From: JACPAP01 sp035287045
GTDB taxonomy: Bacteria > Gemmatimonadota > Gemmatimonadetes > Gemmatimonadales > GWC2-71-9
Assembly (NCBI GenBank): GCA_035287045.1
Contig: DATECF010000221.1
Location: 1-21,543 of the forward strand
DNA: 21,543 nucleotides
Direction of reading: 5' to 3'
Numbering within the stretch: position 1 is the first letter of the stretch; each line of letters begins with the position of its first letter. The notes under the pieces are model-generated. The model was not told where the DNA came from and did not search any database. It worked only from the letters and a program-made list of their open reading frames with translations. This document shows positions 1 through 6,192 of the stretch, piece by piece. The translations under genes were made by a program, and so were the position numbers.

Positions 1-974
1 GCGCGCTGTGGATGGCGACGGTAATGGTCGCAACGCTCGGTGACGTGGCAGTGGGGCAGGATCAACGCCGGTTGAATCCGGTGATCGAGCTGCTGGAGCA
101 GCGGCAGCCGGTCTTCGGGCTCTACGCGCCCAGCAACCGGCGGCCCGGTGTAGGAGGAGCGGCCTCCTACGACGCGGCGCCCGCCAAAACGCCGGCGCAG
201 CTGGCGCGGGACGCGCTGGACTACCGGCGGGGCGATTACGTGTTCGACGGCAGCATGGAAGACGACTTCGAGCGCGCTTTCCCGACCTTCGCGGCGTTCG
301 TCAAAGGGATGGCGGACGGCCGAGCCGTGGAGCGGACCCCGTCGCTCCGGCTGCACCATCCGCTGATGGTCAAGACGCCCAGGATCGCGCCGGATCCGGC
401 CCTGGCGGCGGAGCGCATCAGCCGCCAGCTGAACCTGGGCGTCAATGGCATCGTGTTTGTGGGGGTCGAAAGCGCGGACGAAGTGCGGGCCGGTCTGGCG
501 GCGATGCGATTCCGGTCCAGGGGAGGTACCCGCCCTGACGATGTGGGCGGCGCGCCGGCGTTCTGGGGGATGAGCGACCAGGGGTACAAGGAGAAGGCGG
601 ACCTCTGGCCGCTCAATCCCAGCGGCGAGCTGGTCAACTGGACCATCGTCGAGAGCCGAGAGGGCCTGGCGCACGTGCGGGAGATCGCTGCGGTTCCCGG
701 GATCGGCGTGCTCTTCCCGGGCGCCGGTACGCTCCGCCGGGTGTTTTCGACCACGGACGCCAGCGGCCGGCGCGTGGTGGATCAGGTGGCGTGGGAGGCG
801 GCGATCCAGCAGGTGCTGGCGGCCTGCAAGGAATTCAACGTCCCCTGCGGCTACCCGGCGACTGCCGACGACATCGAGATGCGCATAGAGCAGGGGTTCA
901 GCGTGTTGGTGATCAACTGGGGTGAGCAGGGGTTCAAGGCCGTCGAGGTTGGGCGCCGGGCGGCCGGGCGATGA
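1..974 (+). CDS. HpcH/HpaI aldolase/citrate lyase-like protein, 5'-partial, possibly exported
   Basis: This resembles the HpcH/HpaI aldolase family, class II pyruvate aldolases that cleave or form 2-keto acids with a divalent metal. Family-like features are the opening 'RLNPVIELLEQRQPVFGLYAPSN', the central strand 'NGIVFVGVESADEVRAGLAAMRF', 'GIGVLFPGAG' and a C-terminal 'GFSVLVINWGEQG' that resembles the closing barrel strand. The first ATG in the window is at 12, but the frame stays open to the left edge (Ala-Leu-Trp before that Met). The run ALWMATVMVATLGDVAVGQ looks like the end of a signal peptide, so the true start is probably outside the window and the enzyme may be periplasmic. That would be unusual for this family, whose classical members are cytosolic. 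The substrate cannot be told. The stop codon (972-974) lies inside the left arm of an inverted repeat. Family call moderately sure, export inferred. Confidence 0.62.
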   Translation, partial: ALWMATVMVATLGDVAVGQDQRRLNPVIELLEQRQPVFGLYAPSNRRPGVGGAASYDAAPAKTPAQLARDALDYRRGDYVFDGSMEDDFERAFPTFAAFVKGMADGRAVERTPSLRLHHPLMVKTPRIAPDPALAAERISRQLNLGVNGIVFVGVESADEVRAGLAAMRFRSRGGTRPDDVGGAPAFWGMSDQGYKEKADLWPLNPSGELVNWTIVESREGLAHVREIAAVPGIGVLFPGAGTLRRVFSTTDASGRRVVDQVAWEAAIQQVLAACKEFNVPCGYPATADDIEMRIEQGFSVLVINWGEQGFKAVEVGRRAAGR

Positions 975-1083
975 GCGAGGTAGGTCCCCTCGCGCGCTGC
1001 AGTACGCGCGCGCGCTGACGAATCAGGCTACATGGCGCGCGTACTGAACGCGCGCTACGTGGGACCTACCTCGCTCATCGCCC
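966..1083. repeat. Long imperfect inverted repeat in a convergent gene gap (probable bidirectional terminator)
   Basis: The outer arms, 966-988 and 1061-1083, are perfect 23-bp reverse complements. Inside them 1000-1011 pairs with 1035-1046, and GC-rich stretches at about 991-998 and 1048-1056 pair with a small bulge. The arms are thus close to 46 bp around a loop of about 23 nt (1012-1034). The left arm contains the stop codon of the upstream plus-strand aldolase-like gene. The right arm ends 8 bp before the stop of the minus-strand YdeI-like gene. The position suits a bidirectional transcription stop or mRNA 3'-end stabiliser. No T-tract follows either arm, so it is not a classical intrinsic terminator. 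A small palindromic mobile repeat (MITE/REP type) is an alternative. Confidence 0.8.
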
Positions 1084-1091
1084 CGCTGCGT

Positions 1092-1676
1092 TCACGGCCG
1101 TTGCAGCGGCGGGACCCGCCGTGCACGCCGGGACCAGGCTATCAGCGTCTCCAGCCGCCTGGCGCGGGTCTCTTCGCGCTTGGCACTCATGACCCAGAAG
1201 ATGCTGGTCTTGCGGTACCAGGGCGCCTCGCCCTGGAAGTACGCCCACGCGGCCTGGTCCGCCTTGAACCGCCGGGCGTAGGCCGCAGCCAGCTTCATGG
1301 CGCCGCGCTCAAACGAGTAGAGCCCGGTCCGTTCCTCCTCGCGGGCGCGGTAGGCGGCCAACCCGGGCGCGGCCATGCGTCCCTCTTTGATCAACCGCTT
1401 GACGTGACCGATGTTGACCCGGCTCCAGGTGCTTCGGGGCTTGCGCGGCGTGAAGCGGACGGAAAAACTGATCGCGTCGACGGACCGGCGCACGCCGTCA
1501 ATCCACCCGTAGCAAAGCGCTTCGTCCAATGCCTGCGCGTAGGTGACACCCTGGTGGGCGGCGGCGACCTTGTAGCACCGAAGGAGGAGTTCTGTCGCGG
1601 TCCCATGGTGCTTGGCCAGCCAGGCCCGGAAGGCCGCGGGACTCCGGAAGCTCTTGAGGGAAGTGGGGCGCGCCAT
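1092..1676 (-). CDS. YdeI/OmpD-associated (OmdA) family protein
   Basis: A 194-residue protein of the YdeI/OmdA family, annotated in databases as 'bacteriocin-protection, YdeI or OmpD-associated'; its biochemical role is not settled. The signature runs are clear: 'ALDEALCYGWIDG' near residue 50, 'RFTPRKPRSTWSRVN' near 75 and 'LIKEGRMAAPGLAAY' near 95, followed by a basic C-terminal helix region. No signal peptide or membrane segment is visible, so it is probably cytoplasmic. I chose the ATG at 1674-1676. It sits just after a G-rich stretch that can act as ribosome binding site, and translation matches the family from the first residues (MARPTSLKSF). A longer frame upstream would overlap the TPR gene and is low-complexity Arg/Pro. 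It starts 10 nt after the stop of the TPR gene, so it is probably the last gene of that operon. Its functional link to the others is unknown. Confidence 0.85.
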   Translation of the reverse strand: MARPTSLKSFRSPAAFRAWLAKHHGTATELLLRCYKVAAAHQGVTYAQALDEALCYGWIDGVRRSVDAISFSVRFTPRKPRSTWSRVNIGHVKRLIKEGRMAAPGLAAYRAREEERTGLYSFERGAMKLAAAYARRFKADQAAWAYFQGEAPWYRKTSIFWVMSAKREETRARRLETLIAWSRRARRVPPLQRP

Positions 1677-1686
1677 GCCCCCAATT

Positions 1687-2673
1687 CTACGAGTCGGTCG
1701 CCCGGGCGCGCACCCCCTCCGCTCGGCTCCGGGCGCCGAGCTGCTCGTAGGCGGTGGCCGCCGCCTCGAAGGCGCGAGCGGCATCTGAAGGCCGCTCCGC
1801 GCTGGCGTACAGCTCGCCCAGGTCTCGCTGGACGGTCGCCACGGTCCACGGGTGCGCCAGGGCCGTGGCCACCGTCAGGGCCTCGCGCTCCAGTTGCTCG
1901 GCCCGTTCGAAGCTTCGGCCCTCGCGCTCCAGATTGCCCGAGATCCTGAGCGCCTCGACTTCCGCCAGGCGATCCTCCTGCTCGCGGGCCAGCCCGAGCG
2001 CGCGCTGGACCTGCGCGCGTCCCAAGGGCAGGTCACCGGCGAGGCCCAATGCTTCGCCGCGCATGGCCAGGGCTTGTGCCAGGAGCCGGCGGTTGGCGAT
2101 CACCTCCGCGACCTCGAGCGCCCGCTCCGCCGCTTCCTGGCTATCCGCCAGACGGTCGAGATCGCGCCACACCAGCCCCGTGTTGATCAGGGTCTCGGCC
2201 AGCCCGTGCCGATGGCCCACCCGTTCGAACCGCGCGCCCGCCAGCCGGTAGTAGCCCAAGGCCACGCTGTCGTCCCCAAGGTAGAAGGCCACATTCCCCA
2301 GGTTATTGGCGCAGCGAGCCATCATCAACTCGTCCGAAACCCGCTCGGCCAGCTGCAGGGCGCGGGCGAACCCATGCTCGGCTTCGACCAGGGAGCCCAG
2401 CGCGAACGCGCCCGCGGCCGCCACGTTCTCGGCCCGCATCTCGCCGTCCACGTCGCCCAGCGAGCGATACGCGTCCCGCGCCTGGAGCGCTGCCGTGCGG
2501 CTGGGCCCGAACTCCCCCAGGCGCCAGCGGGCCATGGCGGCCAGCAGGTACCACTCTGGAGAGCGGCGTACGACCGCCGGCTGGCGGTCCAGCTCGTCCC
2601 AGGCGTCCCGGAACTGGCCGGCGTGCACCGCGCGACGCGCCGCTTTCAGGGGATCGTCAAGCGTCGTCGTCAT
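1687..2673 (-). CDS. Tetratricopeptide-repeat (TPR) protein
   Basis: A 328-residue, almost entirely helical protein with about seven or eight degenerate TPR units. Examples are 'MARCANNLGNVAFYLGDDSVALGYYRLA', 'AETLINTGLVWRDLDRLADSQEAAERAL' and 'VQRDLGELYASAERPSDAARAFEAAATAYEQLG', with the usual Gly/Ala/Tyr and A-x-x-x-Y/F spacing. No signal peptide, membrane segment or catalytic domain is visible, so it is most likely a cytoplasmic protein-protein scaffold. The ATG at 2671-2673 lies inside the end of the upstream sigma-54 activator gene (17-nt overlap), so the two are translationally coupled and probably act together. TPR proteins next to regulators often sense or sequester partners; that role here is inference. 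The family's specific partner cannot be predicted from sequence. Confidence 0.85.
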   Translation of the reverse strand: MTTTLDDPLKAARRAVHAGQFRDAWDELDRQPAVVRRSPEWYLLAAMARWRLGEFGPSRTAALQARDAYRSLGDVDGEMRAENVAAAGAFALGSLVEAEHGFARALQLAERVSDELMMARCANNLGNVAFYLGDDSVALGYYRLAGARFERVGHRHGLAETLINTGLVWRDLDRLADSQEAAERALEVAEVIANRRLLAQALAMRGEALGLAGDLPLGRAQVQRALGLAREQEDRLAEVEALRISGNLEREGRSFERAEQLEREALTVATALAHPWTVATVQRDLGELYASAERPSDAARAFEAAATAYEQLGARSRAEGVRARATDS

Positions 2674-4009
2674 CGGCGTGATCCAGGATGCGCTGCAGCC
2701 GCTGGCGCGAGATCTCCAGCTCGCGCGCGGCGGCGCTCTTGTTGCCGTCGTGCCGGGCGATCGCCGCCTCCACCGCCGCGGAGATCACCTGAGCCAGCGT
2801 CGCGGGACCAGACCGCCCGTGCGATTGGGCGGGGGCTGTGCGCCCCTGCGGCAGCAGCTCGGCGGGGTTGATGGTACCCGGCTCCGAGAGGAGCAGCGCC
2901 CGCTCGATCGCGTGCCGTAGCTCGCGGACGTTCCCCGGCCAGGCATGGGCGCGGAGCGCGGCCCGCACGTTGGCCGTCAGCTCCGGCGGCGGCAGCCGGT
3001 ACCGAGCGGCGAGAACCGCCATGAAGGCCTCGGCCAACAGTTCCACGTCGCCCCCGCGCTCGCGGAGCGGCGGCAGCTCGAGGCTCACCACGTTCAGCCG
3101 ATAGAACAAGTCCTCGCGGAACTCTCCGCGCCGCACGGCGCCGGCCAGATCTACGTGGGTGGCGGCCATGATACGCACGTCCACGGACCGGCTCTCCGTG
3201 GCGCCCACTCGCCGGATGCGTTTCTCCTCGAGGGCGCGGAGCAGCTTGCCCTGGAGCGGCAGCGGCAAATGGCCCACCTCGTCCAGGAACAGGGTGCCGC
3301 CGTCGGCCTCCTCGAACAGCCCCCGCTTGGCCTGGTGCGCGTCGGTAAAGGCGCCCCGCTCGTGGCCGAACAGCTCGCTCTCCAGCAGCTGCGACGGAAT
3401 CGCGGCGCAGTTGACCGCCACGAACGGGCCGTCCACCCGGGGGCCGCCCTCGTGCAGGGCCCGGGCCAACAGCTCCTTGCCGGTGCCGGTCTCCCCGGTG
3501 ATGAGCACGGTGACGTCGGCGTGGGGCAACACCCGGCGGGCTTTCGTGAGCATCGCCCGGAGGGCGGAGCTTCCGCCCAACAGCTCCCGGAACGGGTCGC
3601 CCGGACCACGCATTTCTCCCGAACGACGGGCCCGCTCCCGGGCGGCTTCCACCCGCGCCCGCAACGTGCGCCGCAAAAGATCGAGGTCGCCGGGGAGTAC
3701 GAAGTAGTCGGAGGCGCCCCGTCGGACGGCTTCGGCGGCGAAACGGTGGGATTCGCGCGCGCCCACCACGTACAACGGCACGCCGTTGTGGGGCCGGGAG
3801 GCGAAGGGCAGGAGGTCCAGCGCCCGATCCTCCTCACCCCCCGCGGCCACGATCACGGCCAAGGTGTTCGCGGAGGGCGAGGCCGACGCCTCCAGCGCGG
3901 CGTACCGCACGTCCAGCTCGGCGGCCAGGTCGCTCCACACCGCGCGGAACGAGTCCGACAGGTGAATCACGGCGAGCATGGGAGGGTCAGCGGCGGCCGC
4001 GGACGTCAC
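2657..4009 (-). CDS. Sigma-54-dependent (NtrC-family) transcriptional activator with degenerate receiver domain
   Basis: A 450-residue bacterial enhancer-binding protein, a AAA+ ATPase that remodels RNA polymerase-sigma-54 at promoters. Visible parts: an N-terminal receiver-like fold (about 10-120); AAA+ core with Walker A GETGTGKE (172-179), the sigma-54 contact loop GAFTDA (219-224, usually GAFTGA), Walker B TLFLDE (239-244), the REDLFYRLNV arginine-finger region (298-307) and WPGNVREL (357-364); then a Fis-type helix-turn-helix near 421-443 (NKSAAARELEISRQRLQRIL). The receiver lacks the usual phospho-accepting Asp: beta-3 reads LAVIVAAGG. The Lys before Pro in the 'DYxxKP' motif is Leu (DYFVLPG). 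Phosphorylation control is therefore unlikely. The start is a GTG at 4007-4009 that overlaps the stop of the lipoprotein gene upstream by 4 nt (GTGA), implying coupled translation. An internal ATG at residue 11 is a possible alternative. Targets are unknown. Confidence 0.93.
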   Translation of the reverse strand: MTSAAAADPPMLAVIHLSDSFRAVWSDLAAELDVRYAALEASASPSANTLAVIVAAGGEEDRALDLLPFASRPHNGVPLYVVGARESHRFAAEAVRRGASDYFVLPGDLDLLRRTLRARVEAARERARRSGEMRGPGDPFRELLGGSSALRAMLTKARRVLPHADVTVLITGETGTGKELLARALHEGGPRVDGPFVAVNCAAIPSQLLESELFGHERGAFTDAHQAKRGLFEEADGGTLFLDEVGHLPLPLQGKLLRALEEKRIRRVGATESRSVDVRIMAATHVDLAGAVRRGEFREDLFYRLNVVSLELPPLRERGGDVELLAEAFMAVLAARYRLPPPELTANVRAALRAHAWPGNVRELRHAIERALLLSEPGTINPAELLPQGRTAPAQSHGRSGPATLAQVISAAVEAAIARHDGNKSAAARELEISRQRLQRILDHADDDDA

Positions 4010-4773
4010 GGGTCCAATTCACCGTCGCGGTCGTGGTCCTCAAACGCCTCCATGGACTGCTTGATGTTCTCTTTGATCACCCCTTCCCGGTCCTGGCCCT
4101 TATTGCCCCGGTTCGGGTCGAGCAGGGTTACGCCGTCCGAGTCTCGGAACCATTCCGCCAGTGACACCAGGATCGTCACGTTGGTCGCGGCCGTGGTGTC
4201 GGTCACGACCAGCACCGGGATGAAGAGCAACGTCTGCTCCACGTCCAGGTCGGAGAGATAGGTAAACGGCTGGCCGTTGAACGTACCCTGGACCCGGATG
4301 CTCTGATCCGCCAGGTAGGGGTACTGTTGGCGGAACGTGGCGGGATCGTCCGAGGTCACCTTGTGAATCTCGAACTCGATGGCCTTATACGTCCCCTGCG
4401 GAAGGTCCACCGCGAACTGCTGTTCGGCACCGGGCCCCAACGGCAGGTCCACCACCACCGGCCCGAACTCGACGTCCTCGCAGCCCGCTGGCTCGGGGTC
4501 CACGTCGCAGTTGGCCGAGTCCTCCTGCTTCAGCTCGATCTCCCGCAGGACGATCTCCGCCTGGGTGATGACCAGCGTGTTGGTGCCGTCGGTGAGCGTG
4601 TCGCCCGGCCCAATCGCGGACGGGGCTCGCCCGGCGAAGGGGGCGGGTGCCGCCGCCGGTCCCTGGGTGGCGAACGACACCTGGACGTTGCTCTTCAACG
4701 GCCCGGTGCCGCCATCGTCGCACGCCAGCGAAGCGAGCGCGAGCAGCGTGACCGAAGCGGCGATGATACGCAT
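4006..4773 (-). CDS. Putative lipoprotein, first of a tandem paralogous pair (promoter-distal copy)
   Basis: A 255-residue protein with no function I recognise. It begins MRIIAASVTLLALASLAC, a lipoprotein signal peptide with the likely lipidated Cys at 18, followed by an Asp/Gly linker. The body is beta-rich: 'LTDGTNTLVITQAEIVLREIEL' (60-81), a Cys pair C89/C98 in 'CDVDPEPAGC', 'GPVVVDLPLGPG' and 'RVQGTFNGQPFTYLSDLDVEQ' (160-180). The C-terminal tail reads KENIKQSMEAFED followed by D246-x-D248-x-D250-G-x-x-D254, resembling a calcium-binding loop. It is clearly homologous over its length to the gene just upstream (4853-5626). The ATG at 4771-4773 is chosen because an AGGAGAA ribosome site lies 8 nt upstream and the signal peptide starts there. 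It overlaps the sigma-54 activator gene by 4 nt. Probably envelope-anchored and co-transcribed with that regulator. Confidence 0.85.
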   Translation of the reverse strand: MRIIAASVTLLALASLACDDGGTGPLKSNVQVSFATQGPAAAPAPFAGRAPSAIGPGDTLTDGTNTLVITQAEIVLREIELKQEDSANCDVDPEPAGCEDVEFGPVVVDLPLGPGAEQQFAVDLPQGTYKAIEFEIHKVTSDDPATFRQQYPYLADQSIRVQGTFNGQPFTYLSDLDVEQTLLFIPVLVVTDTTAATNVTILVSLAEWFRDSDGVTLLDPNRGNKGQDREGVIKENIKQSMEAFEDHDRDGELDP

Positions 4774-4803
4774 GGGAGTCGTTCTCCTGGATCTTGGGGG
4801 ACG

Positions 4804-4832
4804 GCGCCGCCCGGCACGCGGCCGGGCGGCGC
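4804..4832. other. Perfect 12-bp stem-loop between the two lipoprotein genes
   Basis: 4804-4815 and 4821-4832 are exact reverse complements around a 5-nt loop (ACGCG). All but a few positions are G or C, so this would be a very stable RNA hairpin in the 79-nt gap between the paralogous lipoprotein genes. There is no U-tract on the minus-strand side. It is therefore more likely an mRNA processing or stability element, or a partial terminator that tunes downstream expression, than a full intrinsic terminator. Confidence 0.75.
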
Positions 4833-4852
4833 AACCTAATGTAAACGTGGGC

Positions 4853-5626
4853 TCAGCCTTCGTGCCCGTCGTGATCGTCGTCCTCAAAGGCCTCGATGGA
4901 CTGCTTGATGTTCTCCTTCACGAGGCTCTCGTTCTGGCCGCCTTTGTTGCCGGTCGCCGGGTTGACCAGGCTCCCGTCGAGCGCCTTGAACCAGGCAGCC
5001 AATCCGACACGAATGGTCAGATTGGTGCTGGTCGTGGTCTCCGTGATCACCAGCGGCGTCGCGAAGTCCTCTTCCTGCTCGACGTCGAGATCGGTCTCGT
5101 AGGTGAACGGCTGACCGTTGAACGTTCCCTGCACCCGGATGCTCTTCTCGACGAACTCGGGGTGTGCCGTCCGGAACGCGGCCTCTTCGGGCGCGTCCTT
5201 GCTGATCTTGTGAATCTCGAACTCGATTTCCTTGTACGAGCCCGGCGGGATCTCAATGGCCACGTGTTGCACGGCCCCGGGCCCCAGCGGGAGATCCACC
5301 AGCACCGGCCCGACCTCGAACTCCTCGCAGCCGGCCGGCTTGGGGGACACATCGCAATCAGTGACTTCTACGGGCTCTAGCTCGATCTCACGCAGCACGA
5401 TCTCGGCCTTGGTGATGATGAGCGTGTTGGTGCCGTCGGTGAGCGTGTCCGTCCCGGTGACGGCGGCCCCGAAGGCCGGCGCCCGGCTGGGAGCCAACGC
5501 GCTCCCCGGGAGCCGCGTCGAGAACGAGAGGGAAACGTTACCGCCAGTTGGTCCAGTCCCGTCGCTACACGCTGCGACGAGCAGCATGCCGGCGATGGTG
5601 GCCAGCGAACCGCGGGTCGTGTTCAT
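4853..5626 (-). CDS. Putative lipoprotein, first gene of the operon, paralogue of the next gene
   Basis: A 257-residue lipoprotein with the lipobox VAAC (Cys 20) after a short hydrophobic signal (ATIAGMLLVAAC), followed by SDGTGPTGG. Its body parallels the next gene: 'LTDGTNTLIITKAEIVLREIEL', the Cys pair C91/C100 in 'CDVSPKPAGC', 'GPVLVDLPLGPG', 'IEFEIHKISKD' and 'RVQGTFNGQPFTYETDLDVEQ'. The tail KENIKQSIEAFED ends in an Asp-rich stretch (D249 to D253-G) that looks like a shortened version of the calcium-loop-like end of its paralogue. The ATG at 5624-5626 has an AGGAG site 11 nt upstream; a longer frame extends upstream but is low-complexity and lies in the 5' leader. It is probably secreted and anchored in a membrane, facing the periplasm or outside. 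I recognise no characterised homologue; function unknown. Confidence 0.85.
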   Translation of the reverse strand: MNTTRGSLATIAGMLLVAACSDGTGPTGGNVSLSFSTRLPGSALAPSRAPAFGAAVTGTDTLTDGTNTLIITKAEIVLREIELEPVEVTDCDVSPKPAGCEEFEVGPVLVDLPLGPGAVQHVAIEIPPGSYKEIEFEIHKISKDAPEEAAFRTAHPEFVEKSIRVQGTFNGQPFTYETDLDVEQEEDFATPLVITETTTSTNLTIRVGLAAWFKALDGSLVNPATGNKGGQNESLVKENIKQSIEAFEDDDHDGHEG

Positions 5627-5856
5627 GGTGCACTCTGCTCCTGATAAGAGGTCTCGCAGGCGAGCGGTGTGCTGCCTGTCGCGGGAGCAGAGTGGCAAGG
5701 CCCATACCGCGCGTCGGGCCGCGCGGCGGCAAGCCAGGCGTATGTGCCACAACGGGTTACGTCAACGTGAGCCGAGTCACCAGAGCTCATGGACGTTACG
5801 TTCCAGAACATGCTGTTGCGAAACGGTACGCTGGGGCGGGTAGAGGAAAGTGGATA

Positions 5857-5952
5857 GAAAAAGACCACGGCGTGTCAGACCAGGCCTGGGGAACTGCCCG
5901 CTCGCCCCTCCCGCGAGAACCCTGCCGAGCGGCAGGATGCCTGACACGCCGT
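5857..5952 (-). terminator. Large branched stem-loop followed by a U-tract (terminator of the efflux operon or structured RNA)
   Basis: 5867-5878 and 5941-5952 are perfect 12-bp reverse complements that enclose about 62 nt. Read on the minus strand, the enclosed part can form two further hairpins: CCTGCC-GCTC-GGCAGG (within 5921-5936) and CTCGC-GGGAGGG-GCGAG (5901-5917). After the outer stem closes, the minus strand continues GGTCTTTTTCT (5856-5866), a good U-tract. It lies about 240 nt beyond the stop of the RND pump gene, so it is a plausible terminator of that operon. The branched interior is more elaborate than a simple terminator needs, so a small RNA or 3'-UTR-derived RNA is possible. 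Confidence 0.55.
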
Positions 5953-5965
5953 AGCCAACCCACTC

Positions 5966-5985
5966 GATGGACCGAGCGGTCCATC
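5966..5985. other. 8-bp stem-loop with GCTC/GAGC tetraloop
   Basis: GATGGACC (5966-5973) and GGTCCATC (5978-5985) pair around the loop GAGC (GCTC on the minus strand). The same loop closed by a C-G pair recurs in the hairpin inside 5921-5936. On the plus strand the hairpin is followed by CTGTTTCTTT, resembling an intrinsic terminator that faces the 3' end of the RND gene. It could stop antisense transcription, or it could be the 5' hairpin of a minus-strand RNA that ends at about 5857. Confidence 0.55.
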
Positions 5986-6039
5986 CTGTTTCTTTGACGC
6001 CGTCGTTTTGGGCGGCCGGCGTCGGTGCAGGGGTCGGGC

Positions 6040-6060
6040 GGGCGGGCCTCAGGTCCGCCC
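6040..6060 (+). other. GC-rich 9-bp stem-loop downstream of the efflux operon
   Basis: GGGCGGGCC (6040-6048) pairs with GGTCCGCCC (6052-6060) around a 3-nt loop, with one G-U pair when read on the plus strand. No U-tract follows. It lies in the 3' untranslated region of the efflux operon and may help protect or end that mRNA. Function is inferred from position only. Confidence 0.4.
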
Positions 6061-6091
6061 CCATGGGATCGGTTGGTACCAGGTCCCGTCA

Positions 6092-6119
6092 GATGCCTGG
6101 AGGCATCCTTTCTGTTTGC
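6092..6119 (+). terminator. Short hairpin plus T-rich run, plus-strand orientation
   Basis: GATGCC (6092-6097) and GGCATC (6102-6107) pair around TGGA, followed on the plus strand by CTTTCTGTTT. This resembles an intrinsic terminator, but no plus-strand gene precedes it. It would act on antisense transcription heading into the RND pump gene, or be fortuitous. On the minus strand no U-tract follows, so it is a poor terminator for the efflux operon itself. Confidence 0.35.
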
Positions 6120-6192
6120 CCGGCCCCGTTACGCGAGTAGCAGTTTAGACGCGAGCGGCTATCGCGATTCATAAGGAATTGTGAAGACTTCC

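Larger units (their letters stand above)
5627..6192. other. Gene-free 566-bp interval with several hairpins
   Basis: No credible protein gene lies between the lipoprotein operon (starting at 5626, minus) and the end of the RND pump gene (6193, minus). Short open frames here lack ribosome sites and recognisable sequence. The interval must hold the 3' end of the efflux operon and the promoter of the lipoprotein operon. It contains a large stem-loop with U-tract (5857-5952), a second hairpin at 5966-5985, and hairpins at 6040-6060 and 6092-6107. For the lipoprotein promoter I see only a weak sigma-70-like candidate on the minus strand (TTGACG at 5760-5765, then 17 nt to TACGCC). I find no good -24/-12 sigma-54 site. 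Confidence 0.6.

Noticed and set aside
5627..5860. Sigma-54 (-24/-12) promoter in front of the lipoprotein operon
   Set aside because: I looked because the operon encodes a sigma-54 activator. The best GG element (in GTGGCACATA on the minus strand) has no GC at the required distance.
5841..5870. RNase P RNA-like string GAGGAAAG
   Set aside because: Only this short match is present; none of the other conserved RNase P RNA elements follow at the expected distances.
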